Origin: Nitrosospira multiformis
Lineage (GTDB): Bacteria; Pseudomonadota; Gammaproteobacteria; Burkholderiales; Nitrosomonadaceae
Assembly (NCBI RefSeq): GCF_900103165.1
Contig: NZ_FNKY01000001.1
Location: 1,798,001-1,862,000, forward strand
DNA: 64,000 nt
Direction: 5' to 3'
The position numbers and the translations under genes were made by a program. Positions 55,866-64,000 of the stretch are shown here, in pieces (the stretch's first letter is position 1; the number at the start of each line of letters is the position of its first letter). The notes beneath the pieces are model-generated. The model was not told where the DNA came from. It made no database searches and saw only the letters and a list, made by a program, of their open reading frames with translations.

Positions 55866-57133
55866 AGAAACCCTGGCTGGAAGGGATCGAAGTCGTTAAC
55901 GTCAACAATCAGGGCTCGGCATGGGGCGGGTGGTTCGAAACAATTGCGTTGACGGTGATCATGATCGTGGCGTCGTTTGTCACCCAGCAGCAGGATCCGT
56001 TCCGGTTGGGGGGTGGTTTCCCCTGGCCGGTATTAGGTCCTTTGCTGGCCGGACTACGGTATGGATTCGTCTATGGTTTTGTGAGCGCATTACTGATATT
56101 GGTGGTATTGGGTGTGGCCATTAACCTGCAATGGCAAGCTGCGTCCGGGTTTCCACTGCCATGGGCGATTGGCGTTGTTATCGTGGCGATGGTGGCGGGG
56201 GAGTTTCGGGATATGTGGGGGCGCCGTTTGCACCGGCTCGAAGGCGCCTTTCAATACCGCGCGGAACGTCTTGAGGAATTCACGCGCAATTATCAATTGT
56301 TGCGCCTGTCGCATGACCGCCTGGAACAAACTGTGGCGAATAGCGGGCTTTCATTGCGTGAAGGCATTATGCATTTGCAATCCACCCTTGACGCTATCGA
56401 TGGACTTACCGAAACTTCGCTGCAAAAACTTATCGAATTCGTGGCGGAATACGGCGCACTGACGCAGGCTTGCATCGTGGGCATCACGGCCGACCGTATC
56501 GATACAGCCAGGATTCTGGCCCGTGTCGGGGAAGATTTTACGATTGATGACAACGATCCGGTATTAAAAACCGCACTCGAAAGCGGCGAGCTGGCAGCGG
56601 TCAATCTCATTACGGAAAATGCGGCGAATCTCAACCCATTATTAGCTGCCGTTCCGGTAACTGACTCTACGGGCGAGGTTCACGCCATGCTGCTGGTGAG
56701 ATCCATGCCATTTTTTGCGTTTCAGGAAAATAATCTGAAACTTATCGCGGTGCTTGTTGCGCATGGCGTCGACCACCTTCGTTTCGGCGCGGCCACTTCC
56801 TCCGTTACGCGTTTTATCGCTTCGTTTGAGCGGGTGCGCCGGGACCATGAAGAATTCAGGCTTGACGCAATGCTCTTGAGGTTATCGGGGGCGCGTGCCG
56901 ATGTCATGGCTGCCTATGAAAAACTCAGGTCATCGATTCGCGCTATCGATATGATCTGTCTGACCCAGGATAAAGAGCAGCCGGTCATCTGGATCATGCT
57001 GCCTTTAACCAATCCCGCGGAGGCGCAGGCATGGATGCAGCGGGCGGATGGTGTTCTTGCGAAGGTGACCAGCGAATTGCTGTCCATCAATGAAGTCGAC
57101 CCACAGCGGATTCGTTCCCTGGAGCCGTACTGA
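55862..57133 (+). CDS. pelD: PelD-like c-di-GMP receptor
   Basis: This 423-residue inner-membrane protein has about four N-terminal helices (25-120), a coiled-coil segment (about 120-170), a GAF domain (~175-320) and a degenerate GGDEF domain (~325-423). The catalytic GG(D/E)EF is lost but the inhibitory-site motif RxxD is kept (R360-A-I-D363). In P. aeruginosa PelD the same site (R367/D370) and a later Arg bind c-di-GMP to switch on Pel synthesis; R394 here could be that second Arg. It probably activates PelF in the synthase complex PelDEFG. It overlaps pelB by 4 bases and pelE by 1. Confidence 0.9.
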   Translation: MKKPWLEGIEVVNVNNQGSAWGGWFETIALTVIMIVASFVTQQQDPFRLGGGFPWPVLGPLLAGLRYGFVYGFVSALLILVVLGVAINLQWQAASGFPLPWAIGVVIVAMVAGEFRDMWGRRLHRLEGAFQYRAERLEEFTRNYQLLRLSHDRLEQTVANSGLSLREGIMHLQSTLDAIDGLTETSLQKLIEFVAEYGALTQACIVGITADRIDTARILARVGEDFTIDDNDPVLKTALESGELAAVNLITENAANLNPLLAAVPVTDSTGEVHAMLLVRSMPFFAFQENNLKLIAVLVAHGVDHLRFGAATSSVTRFIASFERVRRDHEEFRLDAMLLRLSGARADVMAAYEKLRSSIRAIDMICLTQDKEQPVIWIMLPLTNPAEAQAWMQRADGVLAKVTSELLSINEVDPQRIRSLEPY

Positions 57134-58155
57134 TGGCTCACCTGTCCATGCTATTGGGATTAGTGGCGGAGATGCTGGCAGGCTTGCTGCTCTGGTGGGA
57201 CGCGAATGATGGGTTTGTACTGGCCGCTGTCATATTGCATGCGGTTTCCTCCTATTATCTGGCACAGGGTTTCTGGCGGTTGCTGCCGCGCCGCTACAAG
57301 CTGCCTGCGCGGAGAAGCCTGAGTTTATTATTCATCTTTTTATGGATTCTGCCGGTGGTCGGTGCACTAGGTTTACTGTGGAGCGTTATAGGTGCCTTGA
57401 GACGCCCTCGCAGCCGTTCTTCCCACAATGTAAAGATCTTCGTTTTGCCTGAGCTGCCATTCTCGCCTCCGGTTATTTTTCCGGTTCCCCCCTACAGTCA
57501 GGGCGCATTGCGCCAGATTGTGCATTTCGCCGAACGGCCATTAAAACGGCTCAAGGCGGTGATGGCGACGCGGCATATGCCGCCACGCGAGGCAATGATT
57601 GTGTGGTCGAAGGCGACTCGTGACCCGGTGGATGACGTGCGGTTGCTGGCTTACGCCATGAAAGATGCCAGTGAGAAAAAGCTGGCGGAACGAATCCTGG
57701 CATTGACCGATGCGCTGCCGGATATTCCGGTTCGTATGCGGAATAGCTACCATGAAACGATCGCCGCGCTATGTTGGGAGCTGGTGTATCACCGCCTGGC
57801 GCAAGGCGCGGTCAGGGAGCATTGGTTGCAGGCTGCGCGGCGTCATATGGAACGGGTGCTCGATCCCCTGGCTGCCAAACCCGTGCTGCCCGCCGCTCCC
57901 AGCCGGCCTGATGGAGATAGCTGGTTATTATACGGGCGGATTCTGCTCGATTCCGGTGACCTCGCGCTGGCGGTGAACGCCTTTACCAATGCAAAAGCCG
58001 GTGGCATCGATGAACAGAAAATCCTGCCATGGCTTGCCGAAATCGCTTTCAACGAACGAAAGTTTTCGGAAGTAAAACGCCATCTGGCGGCGCTCAAGCG
58101 ACCCGGCGAGAAGGGGAGCGAGCTGGCCCAGGTGAAAGTATGGTGGGGCACATGA
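57133..58155 (+). CDS. pelE: PelE-like membrane/TPR protein
   Basis: This 340-residue protein has N-terminal hydrophobic helices (5-25, 28-50, 62-88) followed by a helical TPR-like region (SWLLYGRILLDSGDLALAVNAF, LAALKRPGEKGS). It lies between pelD and pelF and matches PelE in size and layout. PelE connects PelD and PelF in the inner-membrane Pel synthase complex. It has no catalytic motif. Its stop overlaps the pelF start (ATGA). Confidence 0.85.
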   Translation: MAHLSMLLGLVAEMLAGLLLWWDANDGFVLAAVILHAVSSYYLAQGFWRLLPRRYKLPARRSLSLLFIFLWILPVVGALGLLWSVIGALRRPRSRSSHNVKIFVLPELPFSPPVIFPVPPYSQGALRQIVHFAERPLKRLKAVMATRHMPPREAMIVWSKATRDPVDDVRLLAYAMKDASEKKLAERILALTDALPDIPVRMRNSYHETIAALCWELVYHRLAQGAVREHWLQAARRHMERVLDPLAAKPVLPAAPSRPDGDSWLLYGRILLDSGDLALAVNAFTNAKAGGIDEQKILPWLAEIAFNERKFSEVKRHLAALKRPGEKGSELAQVKVWWGT

Positions 58156-59738
58156 ATCACGGCGATGGGATAGGGGGGGTACAACATACGCGGATAACGC
58201 GGACGAGTGAGGCGGTGGCCGATATTGCCTTGTTGCTGGAAGGCACCTATCCCTATGTCCGGGGGGGTGTATCCGCGTGGGTGCACCAGATTATCAGCGG
58301 CTTGCCGGAAATCCGTTTTGCCGTCATCTTTATCGGCGGTGATCAAAAGATGTATGGCCCCGCGCAGTATCAATTTCCGCCGAATGTGACGCATGCCGAA
58401 GCGCACTATTTACTGCACCCCGATAAACCTCTTAAGGCAAGCGCGCGCAAGGGCAATCGCAGGGCTTTTTCGGAGATGGCTGAACTGCATACGCATATGC
58501 GTCAACTCGTTCCGCTGTCGGGCGAGGAAATGACTAGCGCATTTTCCCGGCTGGGTTCCGCGGAAGGTGTCAGCGAAAAAGATTTTCTATATAGTGAAGC
58601 TTCGTGGGACTACATTACGCAGCAATACCGGGAGCGTTGCACGGAGCCCTCGTTCGTCGACTATTTCTGGGCCATACGCGCCATGCACGCTCCGCTGTTC
58701 ATCCTGGCGGATATCGCTGCCAAATTGCCGCCTGTTCGGGCTGTGCACGCCATTTCGACCGGCTATGCCGGATTGCTGGGCGCGATGATTCGTCTGCAGC
58801 GCGGTATTCCGTTTGTGCTGACCGAGCATGGCATCTACACCAAAGAGCGAAAAATCGACCTGGCTCAGGCAACATGGATTCATGATCACAGCGATGATGT
58901 GTGTAATACCTTGCATGATGAAATGGGATATATCCGCGGACTCTGGATCAAATTCTACGAGCAGATCGGCCGCATGGCCTATATGCAGGCATCTCCCATC
59001 GTCAGCTTGTATGAAGGCAACCGCCTGAGACAGATTGCGGATGGCGCGGCGCCGGAAAAAACGCGCGTCATTACCAACGGCATCAATCTGCAAAGATATC
59101 AGACCGCGCTCGAGAAACGTCCGGACGGCATTCCACCGGTCTTGGGATTGATTGGGCGCGTGGTGCCCATCAAGGACATCAAAACATTTATCCGAACCAT
59201 GCGAATGCTGGTCAATGAGCGATCCGACGCGCTCGGCTGGATCGTTGGTCCGGAAGATGAAGACCCCTCTTATGTGAATGAATGCAAGGAGCTGGTCACA
59301 AGCCTCGGCTTGAAGGATCATGTCAAATTCCTGGGTTTCCAGAACGTGGCGGAAATTCTTCCGCAGCTGGGTTTAATGGTATTGACATCGATCAGCGAGG
59401 CGCTGCCCCTGGTATTGCTGGAGGCGTTTGCCAGCGGCGTGCCCTGTCTGGCGACGGATGTGGGATCGTGCCGCGAGCTCATAGAGGGTAGCGGCGAAGA
59501 AGACCGCGCGCTTGGCGCGGCTGGAAGCGTGGTTTTTATCGCCGATCCGGAAGGGGCGGCAAAAGCTGCGCTTGAACTGCTCAATAACACTGCGCGTTGG
59601 CGCGCGGCACAGCAGGCGGGGCTTGAGCGCGTGAAGCGCTACTATGATGACAGGCTGATGTTTGACTCCTATCAAAACCTTTACATGCGGGCGCTTGATG
59701 TCGCTGAGCCATCTTTATCCACCCCTGTACCGGCCTGA
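58152..59738 (+). CDS. pelF: PelF-like family 4 glycosyltransferase
   Basis: This 528-residue cytoplasmic enzyme has the N-terminal ALLLEGTYPYVRGGVSAWVHQI segment typical of PelF, the GT4 phosphate-binding FVLTEHGIYTKERK, and the EX7E catalytic motif SEALPLVLLEAF (E416 and E424). It polymerises UDP-GlcNAc/GalNAc into Pel. ATG 58152 is chosen because it overlaps the pelE stop as ATGA; the longer frame from 58029 lies inside pelE. PelF works with PelD, PelE and PelG. Confidence 0.93.
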   Translation: MNHGDGIGGVQHTRITRTSEAVADIALLLEGTYPYVRGGVSAWVHQIISGLPEIRFAVIFIGGDQKMYGPAQYQFPPNVTHAEAHYLLHPDKPLKASARKGNRRAFSEMAELHTHMRQLVPLSGEEMTSAFSRLGSAEGVSEKDFLYSEASWDYITQQYRERCTEPSFVDYFWAIRAMHAPLFILADIAAKLPPVRAVHAISTGYAGLLGAMIRLQRGIPFVLTEHGIYTKERKIDLAQATWIHDHSDDVCNTLHDEMGYIRGLWIKFYEQIGRMAYMQASPIVSLYEGNRLRQIADGAAPEKTRVITNGINLQRYQTALEKRPDGIPPVLGLIGRVVPIKDIKTFIRTMRMLVNERSDALGWIVGPEDEDPSYVNECKELVTSLGLKDHVKFLGFQNVAEILPQLGLMVLTSISEALPLVLLEAFASGVPCLATDVGSCRELIEGSGEEDRALGAAGSVVFIADPEGAAKAALELLNNTARWRAAQQAGLERVKRYYDDRLMFDSYQNLYMRALDVAEPSLSTPVPA

Positions 59739-59741
59739 AAC

Positions 59742-61112
59742 ATGACAAGCATAGGTTCCGAAATTCGTAAAATCCTGGGGCGCGACAGCTACTGGTCGGT
59801 ATTGCGTGCCTATGGCTATGCAGGTCTCGTCAGCGGCGGACCCTGGGTGCTTTCCATCCTGAGCATCATGATGATCGGCATTCTTGCCGTCATCCTGGGT
59901 GTCGCACAGGGCGAAGTCAACGCCTTCCAGATTTGTGTGACCTACCTGATGGCGGGTTCGTTAATCTGGACCGGTGGCATGCAATTGATGTTCACGCGTT
60001 TCGTCGCGGATCAGACTTATGCAAATAACAAGGCCGAGGTGCTCCCAAACCTGTTTGGGGTACTGCTGGTCACGATGGCGGGAGGGGCCGCGTGGGCTGC
60101 ACCTTTCATTTTCTGGTCTTTCGACGGGCCGTTTATTCAGGAGTTGTTGCTGCTAAGTAACTTTGTCGTACTGAGCGGCCTGTGGATCACGCTAATCTTC
60201 CTGTCGGGAATGAAAGCCTATCGACGTATCGTCTGGACATTGGTCAAAGGCTATTCTCTTGGCATTGTCGTGGCGCTCGCGGCATCTTCATGGGCGCTGA
60301 ACGGCTTATTGCTGGGAGTGCTGATCGGCCATGGTTACCTGTTGTTTTCATTTTTGCACCATATCGTGCGTGAATATCCAGGCCGCTCGCTGCTCAAGTT
60401 CGATTTTTTTCGTAGTCGCAGCAATTTTTATATTTTGTTCGCGGTCGGCACCCTTTATTATCTGGCGGTTTGGGTTGATAAATTCATTTTCTGGTTTGTG
60501 CCGGTTACCTCCGAGGCGGTCATCGGGCCATTGCGGGCATCCATTATTTACGATCTTCCCATTTTTCTTGCTTATCTGTTCATTCTGCCGGGCATGGCGG
60601 TATTTCTGGTGACCATGGAAGCCGATTTCGCCGAACAGCATGAACGCTTTTACCGTGCTGTCCGGGAGGGCGACACGCTCATGCATATAGAATATCGGCG
60701 CGATCAGATGGTGTATGCCGCGCGGCAGGGTATCTACGAGATTTTCAAGGTACAGGGATTAACGGTCGTGTTGTGTCTGCTATGGGGCAGGGAGTTGTTG
60801 CAAGCGGTGGGTATCTCTCCACTGTATATACATTTGTTCTATATCGACGTCGTCGCGGTCAGCGTGCAGGTATTGCTGATGGCGATACTCAACGTGCTTT
60901 TCTATCTAGACGCGCGCAAGGAAGTGCTGTTCATTACGGCATGCTTCTTCATCACGAATCTGGTATTCACCTTTGCCACATTGCATCTGGGGGCGGAGAC
61001 GTTCGGTTACGGCTTTGCCGCCTCGGTAACGCTATCCGCTTTTCTTAGTCTGTTTATCCTGTCACGCAAATTCAATCGGCTGGAGTATGAAACGTTTATG
61101 CTGCAGAACTAG
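59742..61112 (+). CDS. pelG: PelG-like polysaccharide transporter
   Basis: This 456-residue protein, the same length as Pseudomonas PelG, has about twelve transmembrane helices of the MOP/Wzx type. It begins IGSEIRKILGRDSYWSVLRAYGYAGLVSGGPW and has the characteristic RYRRDQM-like loop (IEYRRDQMVYAARQG) in the middle. PelG moves the growing polymer across the inner membrane. It is the last gene of the operon, 3 bp after pelF. Confidence 0.93.
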   Translation: MTSIGSEIRKILGRDSYWSVLRAYGYAGLVSGGPWVLSILSIMMIGILAVILGVAQGEVNAFQICVTYLMAGSLIWTGGMQLMFTRFVADQTYANNKAEVLPNLFGVLLVTMAGGAAWAAPFIFWSFDGPFIQELLLLSNFVVLSGLWITLIFLSGMKAYRRIVWTLVKGYSLGIVVALAASSWALNGLLLGVLIGHGYLLFSFLHHIVREYPGRSLLKFDFFRSRSNFYILFAVGTLYYLAVWVDKFIFWFVPVTSEAVIGPLRASIIYDLPIFLAYLFILPGMAVFLVTMEADFAEQHERFYRAVREGDTLMHIEYRRDQMVYAARQGIYEIFKVQGLTVVLCLLWGRELLQAVGISPLYIHLFYIDVVAVSVQVLLMAILNVLFYLDARKEVLFITACFFITNLVFTFATLHLGAETFGYGFAASVTLSAFLSLFILSRKFNRLEYETFMLQN

Positions 61113-61240
61113 CGGATTACCACTGATAAAGAATTAAAATTGACATCCGTCAATTGACAGGTTACAGCCATTGAAACTCACATATTCCGTTATTCACCGA
61201 CGTAGATTTCCGCAACGCAGTAAGGAGTGGTCATAAAAGA

Positions 61241-61405
61241 GTAGGGCGTAAATAAGCGAAGCGCATTACGCCGTATACCTGCCAATCTCACCATCTCGTG
61301 AAACAAGCTTATGTGCAAGGCATGGCATGAAGGAATTCTAAAAGACTGATGTTTTACTTTGATTACAGTCTTTTTGTCGGATTACGCTTCGCTAATCCAG
61401 CCTAC
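61241..61405. repeat. Inverted GTAGG...GCGAAGC repeat pair
   Basis: GTAGGGCGTAAATAAGCGAA (61241-61260, continuing to 61272) and the inverse TTCGCTAATCCAGCCTAC (61388-61405) form an inverted pair about 110 bp apart. Such GTAGG(G)TGGATTAGCGAAGCGTAATCC blocks are common in proteobacterial intergenic DNA. Here it lies after pelG and could act as a transcription end or a recombination site. Confidence 0.55.
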
Positions 61406-61435
61406 TTCTGCTAACCGGTTTGTTTCCACTGAACA

Positions 61436-61927
61436 TCACGGCAGATCCACATCGCGACGATACACAAGCAGATCATAATCCCCCACCGGCCAGTCACGAT
61501 CCGGTTGTCGGGTAAAGCCCAATTTTTCGTAGAGTCTGCGGGCATTGGACATCGGCGGCTCGGTTGATAGAACGAGGGCTTTCAGTCCCAGATTTTGCGC
61601 GTGCTTCATGGCGGCGGACATAAGTGTTTCGGCGACGCCTTGCCGCCGTTCTTCGGGAGCCACCGCCAGCATCCGCACTTCAAGCTCGTCGGGCTTGGCG
61701 ATCTCGGCCAATGGGCTCCCATGAGCTGCGAGGGTTACCGTGGCAACGATCCGGTCATCCATTTCCGCAAGCAGTACAGTGGCCTTGTTTATTCTCGTGG
61801 TGGCATCGCGAAGTCGCACAGCGTATTTCTCGCTGATCGGGAATCCGTCCGCCCGGTATGCTCTTTCGGTCAATTCACCCACAGTTACCGCATCCCCTTC
61901 GGTTGCGGTTCGTATAATCAGCGCCAT
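61436..61927 (-). CDS. GNAT-family N-acetyltransferase
   Basis: This 163-residue protein (from ATG 61927, preceded by GGAG) has the GNAT acetyl-CoA motif VRMLAVAPEERRQGVAETLM (motif A with R-x-x-G-x-A) and the C-terminal RRLYEKLGFTRQPDRDW. The substrate cannot be read. It stands alone and convergent to pelG. Confidence 0.88.
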   Translation of the reverse strand: MALIIRTATEGDAVTVGELTERAYRADGFPISEKYAVRLRDATTRINKATVLLAEMDDRIVATVTLAAHGSPLAEIAKPDELEVRMLAVAPEERRQGVAETLMSAAMKHAQNLGLKALVLSTEPPMSNARRLYEKLGFTRQPDRDWPVGDYDLLVYRRDVDLP

Positions 61928-62138
61928 ATCGTCTCGTTCTCCATGTCTCTGATGTTCATCAAACATCGCATTCCCGGTGCGAACACCTTGGCGAAAGTCT
62001 TTTGCCGGGTTACGCCGCGCTACCCAACCTGCTAATCATATCAGTCCTATCCATATCAGTCCTGTCGACTTGTCCGCAGGCATATAGTAGGCTGTGCCTG
62101 AAGGGCAGGTATGGCGGATAGAAAAGAGGAGGCGCAAA

Positions 62139-63137
62139 ATGGGATTACTGGTCAATGGCGAGTGGGTCGATGAATGGTACGATACCACGACGACGGGTGG
62201 CAGTTTTGTCCGTACCACCGCGCAATTTCGCAACTGGATCACATCCGATGGGCACGCCGGGGCGAGCGGTATGGGCGGTTTTGCCGCCGAGGCGGGGCGC
62301 TATCGCCTGTATGTGTCGCTGGCCTGCCCCTGGGCGCATCGCACGCTGATTTTTCGTGCGCTGAAAGGGCTGGAGGATATGATTGGGGTATCGGTGGTCA
62401 ATCCCTATATGGGTGATCACGGCTGGACGTTTGAACAGGCGCCGGGTGTCGTGGCAGACCCGGTACAGCAGGCGCGCTATCTCTACGAGGTTTATTTGCG
62501 CGCCGCGCCTGATTATACGGGCAGGGTGACTGTGCCGGTACTGTGGGACTTGCAGCGCGATATGATTGTCAGCAATGAATCTAGCGAGATTATCCGTATG
62601 CTGAATCGGGCGTTCGATGACATAGGCGCCGCGGAAGGGGATTATGCGCCCAACGCGCTGCTGCCGCAGATCGATGAGATCAACGCGCGTATCTACGACA
62701 CCATCAACAATGGTGTATATAAGACGGGTTTTGCCACTCAGCAGCAGGTCTATGAGAGTGCCCTGAGGGAGCTTTTCGAATCTCTGGATGAACTTGAACA
62801 GTGCCTTTCCCGGCAGCGCTATCTGCTGGGTGACCGTGTTACCGAAGCCGACTGGCGATTATTTACGACGCTGCTTCGTTTTGATGCGGTTTACCATGGC
62901 CATTTCAAATGTAATCTCAGGCGGCTGGTGGACTACCCGAACCTCTGGGACTTTACCCGCGAGCTATATCAATGGCCAGGCATCGCCGCGACGGTGAATA
63001 TGCAACACATCAAGGAGCACTATTACCGCAGTCATCCCACGATCAATCCCAATGGCATTGTGCCCGTGGGCCCGATTCTGGATTTCAGCCACCCTCACAG
63101 CCGCGATAGACTGCAGGTTTTTAATCCGATCTTGTGA
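62139..63137 (+). CDS. Glutathionyl-hydroquinone reductase (YqjG/EcmB-like GST)
   Basis: This 332-residue protein has a thioredoxin-like domain with the catalytic cysteine in YVSLACPWAHRTLIFRALKG and the GST helical domain. SNESSEIIRMLN and YKTGFATQQ are hallmarks of the Xi-class enzymes. It reduces glutathionyl-hydroquinones with glutathione. ATG 62139 is chosen because AGGAGG lies 8 bases upstream, over the longer frame from 62094. Confidence 0.92.
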   Translation: MGLLVNGEWVDEWYDTTTTGGSFVRTTAQFRNWITSDGHAGASGMGGFAAEAGRYRLYVSLACPWAHRTLIFRALKGLEDMIGVSVVNPYMGDHGWTFEQAPGVVADPVQQARYLYEVYLRAAPDYTGRVTVPVLWDLQRDMIVSNESSEIIRMLNRAFDDIGAAEGDYAPNALLPQIDEINARIYDTINNGVYKTGFATQQQVYESALRELFESLDELEQCLSRQRYLLGDRVTEADWRLFTTLLRFDAVYHGHFKCNLRRLVDYPNLWDFTRELYQWPGIAATVNMQHIKEHYYRSHPTINPNGIVPVGPILDFSHPHSRDRLQVFNPIL

Positions 63138-63186
63138 GAAGGCAGGGGCGTGCTGCACCGTTCCCTTGATCTGCAAGTCCTATTGG

Positions 63187-63381
63187 TTATCTCAGTTTAG
63201 CCCAAAGTGCGCCCCAGGCGCCTCCGCCTCCGCCCCAATTTTCCACATTTACCGAGCGTACCAGCAGCTTCCTGTAGAGGGGAAAAAAGCGCCGGGAATT
63301 CGTTTTCTCCATTATCAGGTCCACGCAGTCAGATAAAAAATAGAGCACGTGCGAACCGATAAAACCGATAATTTTACGCAT
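63187..63381 (-). CDS. Hypothetical 64-residue protein
   Basis: I do not recognise this protein. It starts MRKIIGFIGSHVLYFLSDCV, with a hydrophobic N-terminal stretch that could be a membrane anchor, and ends in a Gly-rich tail with a GGGGG run. The N-terminal pattern looks protein-like rather than random. It is convergent with the preceding reductase gene. Evidence is limited to the open frame and composition. Confidence 0.45.
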   Translation of the reverse strand: MRKIIGFIGSHVLYFLSDCVDLIMEKTNSRRFFPLYRKLLVRSVNVENWGGGGGAWGALWAKLR

Positions 63382-63427
63382 TTTAAAATCTCGTTTGAGT
63401 TATGGTTTCATTTTTACAGGTCAGAAC

Positions 63428-63462
63428 AAAAAAGCCCGGTGCGGGATCACCGCTCCCGGGCT
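63428..63462 (-). terminator. Terminator-like hairpin without an assigned gene
   Basis: AGCCCGG (63433-63439) pairs with CCGGGCT (63456-63462), with an A-run at 63428-63433 that becomes a U-run on the minus strand. No supported minus-strand gene lies just above it, so it may end an unrecognised small RNA or gene. Confidence 0.5.
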
Positions 63463-63859
63463 GGCCCTCTTGTAGGGGAGTACTGTCCCCCGCTTTACTC
63501 GTATGCATAACTCGTGCCAGAAACTTCTTGTTAAATTAAACATTATGGGATAACAATCATTTACATGAACTCTTTCTTGTCTTGTGGCTATCTTTGATGA
63601 GGTAAGTGTAAAAATTTTCGTCATTAACGCTTTTTTAAAATGATTTCCCGCACCCGGCGCCGCTGCCCCGGAAATCGTATACTGCACTCCGTCAACCGCC
63701 GGATTCAAGATAAAAAAGAGTGGTTCCAAGTGTGGCGCGGATGCTCGATTGTGCGCCATCAAGAGTTCTGTCGAGGCGCATGTTGTCACGATCTCTGCTG
63801 CAACTTCATCAGGCTTACATAGTCTCAGAGCAATCCGCATAAGAATAAATAACGAACCA
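63463..63859. other. Gene-free region near window end
   Basis: About 400 bp without a supported gene. A minus-strand frame (63421-63954) crosses the terminator hairpin and the signal-peptide start of the next gene and has no family features, so I leave it out. Confidence 0.4.
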
Positions 63860-64000
63860 ATGAGACCACTCCTTTTAATAATACTGGTATGTACTACCGG
63901 ATTTGCCACTCCGGAGCCCGCCACCGCAGGGTCCACCCCCGCAGGGCCCGCCACCGTCGTTGCTCCCCTTGATGTGCCCGATACAATGGAGGAGCGGGTG
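63860..64000 (+). CDS. Exported protein, partial at window end
   Basis: An open frame from ATG 63860 starts MRPLLLIILVCTTGFATPEP, a signal peptide, and continues Pro/Ala-rich (AGSTPAGPATVVAPLDVPDT) to the window edge. At least 47 residues are present. The Pro-rich mature start is common in periplasmic or surface proteins. No ribosome binding site stands out, so the start is moderately supported. Confidence 0.5.
   Translation, partial: MRPLLLIILVCTTGFATPEPATAGSTPAGPATVVAPLDVPDTMEERV

Noticed and set aside
63421-63954. 177-residue minus-strand open frame
   Set aside because: It spans a terminator hairpin and the signal-peptide start of a plus-strand gene, with no domain.
1-64000. tRNA, rRNA or prophage genes
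   Set aside because: No cloverleaf with a GTTCRA T-loop and CCA end, no rRNA-like stretch and no integrase/phage structural gene was recognised by eye.

Overview
The window looks like a chromosomal segment of a Gram-negative betaproteobacterium, most likely a Nitrosomonadales member close to Nitrosospira. The basis is gene order (lepA-lepB-rnc-era-recO near pdxJ-acpS-nagZ; rpoE-rseA-rseB-degQ; ygfZ next to ygfX), PEP-CTERM/exosortase-type surface proteins with an EpsA-type LuxR regulator, and moderate GC. The genus is an inference from pattern memory; no 16S, ammonia-oxidation or other diagnostic gene lies in the window.

Layout. 0.3-8.3 kb: a small exported repeat protein, an exosortase-associated small protein, a large GT2-GtrA-GT39/83 fusion glycosyltransferase coupled to a DUF4139 protein, and an isolated NDP-hexose 2,3-dehydratase/GT2 pair. 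8.4-11.9 kb: Hsp20, a small membrane protein, nagZ, acpS-pdxJ. 12.3-13.8 kb: a plus-strand sulfur-transport cassette (split YeeE/YedE pair plus a BigR/SqrR-like ArsR regulator with the expected cysteine pair), lying between recO and pdxJ. 13.9-25.6 kb: housekeeping genes recO, era, rnc, lepB, lepA, the sigma-E envelope-stress operon, and nadB. 25.7-30.2 kb: a GST, an EpsA-like LuxR regulator in a tight operon behind a divergent rpsD (S4), and two PEP-CTERM proteins. 30.8-35.8 kb: an IS pile-up (one complete IS5-like element, a frameshifted IS110, a truncated second IS5-like copy and an IS3 relic) enclosing a HAF-repeat PEP-CTERM protein gene. 35.9-40.2 kb: accessory genes (ParB/Srx-like, SDR, GFA, MarC, a lipoprotein and a zinc-dependent phospholipase C-like protein).

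40.6-47.9 kb holds the most notable module: an ABC exporter, a cysB-type LysR regulator, and a two-gene operon coding for a family 2A (SrpI-like) encapsulin shell and a SufS-fold cysteine desulfurase with a ~200-residue disordered N-terminal arm. Across a long intergenic region a sulfate-binding protein gene (sbp) diverges from this operon. This reads as a sulfur nanocompartment locus linked to sulfate-starvation regulation. 48.2-49.9 kb: ygfX and ygfZ. 50.4-61.1 kb: a Pel-type exopolysaccharide operon, pelA-pelB-pelD-pelE-pelF-pelG, all overlapping or closely spaced. pelC is absent and PelB stops before the expected outer-membrane beta-barrel. PelD keeps an RxxD c-di-GMP I-site. 61.4-64 kb: a GNAT acetyltransferase, a glutathionyl-hydroquinone reductase, a small protein, and the start of an exported protein running off the window.

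Small dispersed elements with CCTAAATCCGGCAGTTG-like termini sit beside recO, lepA, sbp and pelA and look like MITE-type intergenic repeats. No tRNA, rRNA or CRISPR array was found.
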